Origin: CAVQGF01 sp045807945
GTDB taxonomy: Bacteria; Acidobacteriota; Terriglobia; Terriglobales; Acidobacteriaceae
Length of the DNA: 64,000 nucleotides
NCBI GenBank assembly: GCA_045807945.1
Contig: JBJMGI010000078.1
Location: 9,476-73,475, forward strand
Direction of reading: 5' to 3'
In this document: positions 59,281 through 64,000 of the stretch, piece after piece
Layout of the letters: the number at the start of each line of letters is the position of its first letter
How positions within the stretch are numbered: the first letter of the stretch is position 1
Notes under the pieces: model-generated
Databases searched by the model: none
Seen by the model: the letters and a program-made list of their open reading frames with translations, nothing else
What the model was told of the DNA's origin: nothing
Position numbers and translations under genes: made by a program

Positions 59281-60087
59281 CTAACTCGCTAAGTACAATT
59301 GCCTGATTCCATACGATGCGAATGCAAGCAGCAGGGTCGCCACCACCAGACCGATGCGCTGCACCTTCGGGCGACCATCACCTTCCAGCCGCGAGCTCCA
59401 CGCGAACAACACACCCAGTAGAAGCCCATAGATCAGCCCGCCGAGGTGCGCGATATTGTTGATGGCGGGTATGACGGCACCGATAACGAGGTTGTACAAC
59501 GCCAGCTTCACTACTTCTTTCTTGAGTGGCGCCAGACGCTCGGGCGGCACAGAAAGCCTGCCGAACTGCAACACTGAGATCAAGATGCCTGCGAGCCCGA
59601 AGATCGCTCCCGATGCTCCCGCGCCCACAATATTCGGCTTCAGCAAAAGGCTGAGCACGTTTCCAGCAATGCCGGTCAGCAGGTACACGGCAAGAAAATT
59701 CAGGCGACCAAGCAGTCGCTCGGCCATCATCCCCAGGCCCCAGAAAACGTACATGTTGGAAGCGATGTGAATGATCCCTATGTGCACGAAGACGGCAGTC
59801 ACCAGCCGCCACCACTCGCCTTTCAGAATGATCCCGGGCCCGGTTCCGCCCCATCGGAGTACGTTTGCCACCGTGGGAGCCACGAAAGTGCCGCTCGAAA
59901 CCGACATCGCCACGTAAACTGCGATACAGGCAGCCATGATCGAGTAGGTCACCGGAAACCGGCGAACCAGCTCCATTGCATTGCTCGCCTTCGAGGGCTG
60001 CGGCGGCGCGCAGCTCGCGCAATATTCCGGCACCGCTCCCGTTGCGCCTTGCCCCACCTCAACCCCGCAGCTCCTGCAGTTGGCCAT
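59281..60087 (-). CDS. Rhomboid-family intramembrane serine protease with N-terminal zinc ribbon
   Basis: 268 aa from ATG 60087, giving an N terminus MANCRSCG; an in-frame ATG at 60141 adds 18 residues without support. Cys pairs C4/C7 and C23/C26 form a zinc-ribbon pattern. Six or seven membrane segments follow, with catalytic S159 in GASGAIFG and H214 in NIAHLGG. It cleaves membrane proteins within the bilayer; substrate unknown. Confidence 0.92.
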   Translation of the reverse strand: MANCRSCGVEVGQGATGAVPEYCASCAPPQPSKASNAMELVRRFPVTYSIMAACIAVYVAMSVSSGTFVAPTVANVLRWGGTGPGIILKGEWWRLVTAVFVHIGIIHIASNMYVFWGLGMMAERLLGRLNFLAVYLLTGIAGNVLSLLLKPNIVGAGASGAIFGLAGILISVLQFGRLSVPPERLAPLKKEVVKLALYNLVIGAVIPAINNIAHLGGLIYGLLLGVLFAWSSRLEGDGRPKVQRIGLVVATLLLAFASYGIRQLYLAS

Positions 60088-60146
60088 TGATTTCAGCTTA
60101 CACGAGCGAACATACCGCTCCACGAAGGCGCTTCTCACCATCGGAG

Positions 60147-60175
60147 GTCATCCCGAGCGCAGTAGAGGGATCTGC
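60147..60175. repeat. Dispersed CATCCCGAGCGCAGTAGAG-type motif
   Basis: Sequence beginning GTCATCCCGAGCGCAG, of a type I associate with dispersed intergenic repeats in Acidobacteriota and Bacteroidetes-like genomes. Only one copy here; family membership is from memory. Confidence 0.4.
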
Positions 60176-60181
60176 ATTCCC

Positions 60182-60209
60182 GGGTACTGGATACTGAGTA
60201 CTGGGTACC
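60182..60209. repeat. Tandem repeat of 4 x 7 bp
   Basis: Units GGGTACT, GGATACT, GAGTACT, GGGTACC. Same unit family as the array at 26595-26622; about 33 bp before the acyltransferase start. Confidence 0.85.
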
Positions 60210-60241
60210 CGCTGTGTTATTTTGGACTCTCTACCGAAATC

Positions 60242-61054
60242 ATGCCCCGCTACGAATACCGCAAACTCGAGCAGCTCCCCGACGCCACCAAAGCATTCGA
60301 CGAATGGATCGAATATCTGGATCGCGAATTTGCGAACAAAGATGTAACCCATCGCAGCGAACTCGTGCGCGACGTGTTGCACGAGATATATCTCGGGCGT
60401 CCGTATGAAGCGCCGCGCAAGGGCGCCAGCCTGGCCGAGCAATCGCTGGTGCACACCTTCGATCCTCGCAACGCGACACTCGAGCCCGAATATTACGGCG
60501 ACGTTGACGCCGCGAAGTATGCCGAGCGCAAGCCGCTCATCTGGTTCTGGATGATGTACGACCGCTCGCCGCTCGGGCTGAACCATCACCTTGGTTACCG
60601 CGTGCGCTACGTGCTCGCGAAGCACATCTTCAAACACGTCGGGAAGAACGTGAAGATCTTCCACGGAGTCGAGGTCTCGTTCGGTTACAACCTGACCGTC
60701 GAGGACAACTGCACAATCCACAAATATGTTCTGCTCGACGACCGCGGCGAACTCGTCATTCGGCAGGGTTCTTCTATTTCCGACTACGCCAATCTGTACT
60801 CGCATGACCACGACCTGAACGACGGCATGATCATCACCAACCGCAGGAGCGAGATCGGACCGCGCGCCCGCATTACCTATCACGCGACTGTCATGAGCGG
60901 GGTCAACGTCGGCGAGCACGGCATGGTGGGCTCGATGGGAGTCGCAACCAAGGACGTTCCGCCCTATAACATCGTGGCCGGCATCCCCGCGAAGACCATC
61001 AAGATCAAGACCATCGCTCCGGAATCGGTCAAAGCCGCCGCTGAGAAGAAGTAA
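60242..61054 (+). CDS. Hexapeptide-repeat (left-handed beta-helix) acyltransferase
   Basis: 270 aa from ATG 60242; the long upstream extension of the frame is noncoding. A helical N-terminal region (about 1-110) precedes a left-handed beta helix (about 135-255) with hexapeptide periodicity, an active-site-like HDHDL, and terminal NIVAGIPAKTIK. Relatives move acetyl or acyl groups to sugars or amino acids. Substrate unknown. Confidence 0.85.
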   Translation: MPRYEYRKLEQLPDATKAFDEWIEYLDREFANKDVTHRSELVRDVLHEIYLGRPYEAPRKGASLAEQSLVHTFDPRNATLEPEYYGDVDAAKYAERKPLIWFWMMYDRSPLGLNHHLGYRVRYVLAKHIFKHVGKNVKIFHGVEVSFGYNLTVEDNCTIHKYVLLDDRGELVIRQGSSISDYANLYSHDHDLNDGMIITNRRSEIGPRARITYHATVMSGVNVGEHGMVGSMGVATKDVPPYNIVAGIPAKTIKIKTIAPESVKAAAEKK

Positions 61055-61107
61055 CTTTAGTCGCCGCGCACGCCGCAAGCTGATTCCCTGCTACCATCAA
61101 ATCAGGC

Positions 61108-61788
61108 ATGACTCTCCAGCACGTCGACATCTTCATGCAGGTGATCGTCTTTCTGTTCGCGATCAGCGTGCACGAATCCGCCCATGCCTGGATGGCCTTT
61201 CGTCTGGGCGACAACACTGCCTACATGCTCGGTCGCGTGACTCTGAACCCCATCAAGCACATTGACCCGGTGGGAACGGTTTTACTGCCGCTGCTCGCCG
61301 TGGTTTCGCATTTTCCCATGATCGGATGGGCGAAGCCGACGCCGGTGAATACTCGCAACTTCCGTCACCTGGTGCGTGATGACATTCTTACTTCCGTAGC
61401 CGGTCCGGTCAGTAACTTCCTGACGGCGATCGCTGCGACCATGTTGCTGCTCCTCATTTCCCTGAGCGGCAGTGGGAATGAGATGGTGCAAGGGCTGGTG
61501 CAACGTAACGAGGTCTCCAACACCGCGTCGCCGCTCATGCCGATCGTGCTGCTTCTGTACAACGGCATGATCATCAATGTGTTGCTCGGCGTCTTCAACC
61601 TGATCCCGGTACCGCCGCTCGATGGCAGCCACGTGCTGCGTCATTTTCTTCCCGACGGCATTCGTCAGGTCTACGACCGCATGGGCATCTTCGCGCTGGT
61701 GTTACTCTTTGCTGTCGGCGGCCGATTCATCGGCGCGCTTATCAGCCCTGTCATTCATATCTTCAACGAGGTCCTGATTCGCCAGTGA
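61108..61788 (+). CDS. M50/site-2-protease family membrane metalloprotease
   Basis: 226 aa. HESAH at 22-26 and NLIPVPPLDGSHV near 164-176 are the two zinc-site segments of FtsH-independent S2P; five or six membrane segments. Small single-module type, resembling soluble-domain-free M50 proteins. Substrate unknown. The stop overlaps the trpS GTG start (GTGA). Confidence 0.92.
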   Translation: MTLQHVDIFMQVIVFLFAISVHESAHAWMAFRLGDNTAYMLGRVTLNPIKHIDPVGTVLLPLLAVVSHFPMIGWAKPTPVNTRNFRHLVRDDILTSVAGPVSNFLTAIAATMLLLLISLSGSGNEMVQGLVQRNEVSNTASPLMPIVLLLYNGMIINVLLGVFNLIPVPPLDGSHVLRHFLPDGIRQVYDRMGIFALVLLFAVGGRFIGALISPVIHIFNEVLIRQ

Positions 61789-63437
61789 GCCAACCTTCTC
61801 CCAAACCGCGCGTGCTGAGCGGCATGCGTTCCACCGGAAAACTGCACCTCGGCAACTACGTGGGCGCGCTCGAGAACTGGGTGAAGCTGCAGGATTCCGC
61901 CAAGTACGATTGCTTCTTCTTCATCGCAGACTGGCACGCGCTGACCACGGATTACGCAGACACTTCGCGCGTCAAGGAAAATTCACTCGAGGTCGCACTC
62001 GACTGGCTCGCCTCCGGACTCGATCCCGAAAAATCCACGCTCTTCATCCAGTCGCACGTGCCGCAGCACGCGGAACTCTTTCTGCTGTTCTCCATGATCA
62101 CGCCGCTTGGGTGGCTTGAGCGCGTGCCCACTTACAAGGAGCAGCGCGACAACATCCAGGACAAAGATCTCGGCACCTACGGCTTTCTCGGGTATCCGTT
62201 GCTGCAGGCCGCCGACATCCTTATATATGGTGTCCCCGGCGCCGCTGATCCCGCGAAGGACCATCCTCTATTCGTTCCCGTTGGCGAAGACCAGGTCGCG
62301 CACATCGAGCTCACCCGTGAGGTCGCGCGCCGCTTCAACAACTTTTATCCGCTGGAGATCAGGCGGTCTCTTCGGGGCTCGATCGTCGGCGTTGGACAAG
62401 CTACGGTGGATTTGCCTACGGGAGTGAAAGCAACAACTACGCCAGGATTTAGTGCGTTGGTTGAGCGCAAGCAATATGTTTTCCCCGAACCGCAGCCTCT
62501 CCTTACTCCCGCCGCTCGATTGCGCGGCAGCGATGGACGCAAGATGTCAAAGTCCTACAACAATTCCATCTTGCTGTCTGATGCTCCGCAGGCGATTGAA
62601 GCCAAAATCGCGTCTTATGTAACAGATCGCCCAACCCGCGACGTTGCCGGGGAGCCTACGAACTGTCCAGTCGGCGATCTTCATCTCTATTTCAGCGACC
62701 CATCTACGAAAGACACTGCATTCGCCGGGTGCAGGACAGCGTCTATCTCCTGCCAAGAATGCAAGGCTATGGTTACCGGCAGCGTGATTCAACGTCTCGC
62801 ACCGCTACGGGAGCGGCGCGAACAGTTCTCCCGAGATCCCGCCAAGACATGGCAGCTTTTGCAGCGAGGTTCGGAAAAAGCGCGCGAGGCGGCTAGGTCC
62901 ACGTTGGACTCAGCTAGAACAGCAATGTATATGTCGCACTCGTTCGATTCGCTCGTCGACGCATTTCCCGGCTCAACTCGGAACCCGTCGGCAGTGCTCA
63001 ACCTTCCCTTTCAGGAGACGGAAGCTATCGCAGACCACACTCAACGTGGTGACCTGCGACGCAATCAATGGCTTCGGTTCATTTCCCGGGAAATCGAACT
63101 AAAGAAGACCGACGTGCACCGCGTTTTCACTACACCGCGGAACAAGCGTGTCGCTGTCGTAACAGCCGCCGAACAGCCCGATGGGACATTCACTTTTCTT
63201 CCAAGGGACCGCAGCTATGAGATTCTCGTGCTTTTATTTCATCTCCGGTCGGGCGAGATTGCGGATATCATTGTCCCAAGCCGCGAACTGCAAACCTTTT
63301 GGAAAAAACTGGAGCGCAGGGACAAGTCTGTCGAAATGCGTGCCGAACTACAGAACGGTCGATTCGTACTGAGAGTGCCTAGCGATTCTTCTCGGGATCT
63401 ATCTGGTTTTAAATCGCAGTACGAAGCACTCAAATAG
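61785..63437 (+). CDS. trpS: Tryptophanyl-tRNA synthetase with insertion and C-terminal extension
   Basis: 550 aa, against about 330-390 usually. Class I motifs: HLGN at 21-24 and KMSKS at 253-257. An insertion of about 40 residues lies between FNNFYP (184-189) and VFPEPQ (from 232). The normal end is near 385, then a unique tail of about 165 residues that I do not recognise. From about 62350 to 63437 the codons look less GC-rich than the first half and than scpA next door. GTG start couples with the M50 gene. Catalytic parts look intact, so it may still be functional. Confidence 0.85.
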   Translation: MSQPSPKPRVLSGMRSTGKLHLGNYVGALENWVKLQDSAKYDCFFFIADWHALTTDYADTSRVKENSLEVALDWLASGLDPEKSTLFIQSHVPQHAELFLLFSMITPLGWLERVPTYKEQRDNIQDKDLGTYGFLGYPLLQAADILIYGVPGAADPAKDHPLFVPVGEDQVAHIELTREVARRFNNFYPLEIRRSLRGSIVGVGQATVDLPTGVKATTTPGFSALVERKQYVFPEPQPLLTPAARLRGSDGRKMSKSYNNSILLSDAPQAIEAKIASYVTDRPTRDVAGEPTNCPVGDLHLYFSDPSTKDTAFAGCRTASISCQECKAMVTGSVIQRLAPLRERREQFSRDPAKTWQLLQRGSEKAREAARSTLDSARTAMYMSHSFDSLVDAFPGSTRNPSAVLNLPFQETEAIADHTQRGDLRRNQWLRFISREIELKKTDVHRVFTTPRNKRVAVVTAAEQPDGTFTFLPRDRSYEILVLLFHLRSGEIADIIVPSRELQTFWKKLERRDKSVEMRAELQNGRFVLRVPSDSSRDLSGFKSQYEALK

Positions 63438-64000
63438 ATGAACGAAAACACTCAGCTCGCGCAGCAGACGCTCACTCCCGCCAAGAAGCCCGGCGAGCAG
63501 GAGCACCAGTTCTCGGTCACCGTCGACCAGGTTTACGACGGTCCGCTCGACCTGCTGCTCGACCTGATCCGCAAGCAGGACATCGACATCTACGACATCC
63601 CTATCGCCAAGATCACGGCGCAGTTCCTGCAATACGTGGAGCGCATGAAGCAGTTCGATGTCGACGTTGCCGCCGAGTTCATCTACACCGCGTCGCTGCT
63701 CATCCACATCAAGTCGAAGATGCTGCTGCCGCGCGACCCCTCCGCGCCCGCTGGCACCGAAGAAGATCCGCGCGAGGAGCTGGTCAATCGCCTGCTCGAG
63801 CACGAAAAATATAAGAACGCGGCGCAGATGCTGCTGCAAAAGCAGCAGATCGAAGACGCCGTCTGGTCAAACCCCGCGCTCAAAGAATTTAAGGACGCCG
63901 AAGGCACCGAAGCCGAGCTCGCCGCCGACGTCATCGACCTCGTCAAAGTCTTCCAGCAGATCATGGACCGCGCGAAATCGCGCCCCATCATGCAGGTCGA
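63438..64000 (+). CDS. scpA: Segregation and condensation protein ScpA, 5' part
   Basis: 187 aa visible, open at the window end; ATG immediately follows the trpS TAG, without a clear ribosome site. FSVTVDQVYDGPLDLLLDLI and IYDIPIAKITAQFLQYVE match the ScpA N-terminal kleisin part, and LLIHIKSKMLLP follows. ScpA bridges the SMC heads in the chromosome condensation complex. Confidence 0.93.
   Translation, partial: MNENTQLAQQTLTPAKKPGEQEHQFSVTVDQVYDGPLDLLLDLIRKQDIDIYDIPIAKITAQFLQYVERMKQFDVDVAAEFIYTASLLIHIKSKMLLPRDPSAPAGTEEDPREELVNRLLEHEKYKNAAQMLLQKQQIEDAVWSNPALKEFKDAEGTEAELAADVIDLVKVFQQIMDRAKSRPIMQV

Overview
The window is a GC-rich, densely coded chromosomal segment of a Gram-negative bacterium, most probably an Acidobacteriota member of the Terriglobia (Koribacter-like) type. 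The evidence is family content: three acidobacterial VWFA-type secreted proteins, a Ser/Thr kinase fused to a TolB-like propeller, a winged-helix/TolB-N/TPR regulator, MglA, and Kdo synthesis genes (kdsC, kdsD) that imply lipopolysaccharide. No phage, insertion sequence, CRISPR array or rRNA was seen; one tRNA (tRNA-Ala, anticodon GGC) is present.

Layout. 1-5.1 kb: three VWFA proteins, MglA, and an M48 protease. 5.2-12.9 kb: a single-ring Clp-type AAA+ ATPase, ilvE, a DinB-fold protein, a small HhH protein, pilT, recX, a YihY/BrkB membrane protein, a thioesterase and a PilZ protein. 12.9-26.6 kb: kinase-propeller, kdsD, M13 peptidase, proS, a PBP1B-like synthase, TPR protein and kdsC. 26.7-36.6 kb: lhr helicase, a 59-aa DUF5522-type protein, a TonB-C protein, a TPR protein and a large BNR-propeller protein. 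36.7-43.6 kb: a TonB receptor-blaI-M56 operon with paired dyads in its promoter region, a response regulator with an MddA-like methyltransferase, and a wHTH-TPR regulator. 43.6-47.7 kb: a second M48 protease, purU, a decayed gene fragment, greB-like and tRNA-Ala. 47.7-64 kb: a phosphoesterase lipoprotein, an ECF sigma/anti-sigma pair, an envelope and housekeeping run (rnc, two lepB copies, asmA), rhomboid, an acyltransferase, M50 protease, an unusual trpS, and the start of scpA.

Functional themes. Envelope biogenesis and protein quality control dominate: PBP, Kdo enzymes, two signal peptidases, AsmA, and M48, M13, M50, M56 and rhomboid proteases. A surface-motility set (MglA, PilT, PilZ) is also present. 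Regulation by proteolysis or transmembrane signalling appears twice, as BlaI/M56 and as ECF sigma/anti-sigma. The observations most worth a second look are the TonB receptor-blaI-M56 operon with twin dyads, the trpS gene with an insertion, C-terminal extension and lower-GC 3' half, the anti-sigma factor with a TonB-C-like periplasmic domain, a likely CTG start codon at 51392, and two matching 4 x 7-bp tandem repeats placed upstream of unrelated genes.

Limits. All family calls come from reading motifs and recalled family sequences; no search or computation was run. GC statements are by eye.
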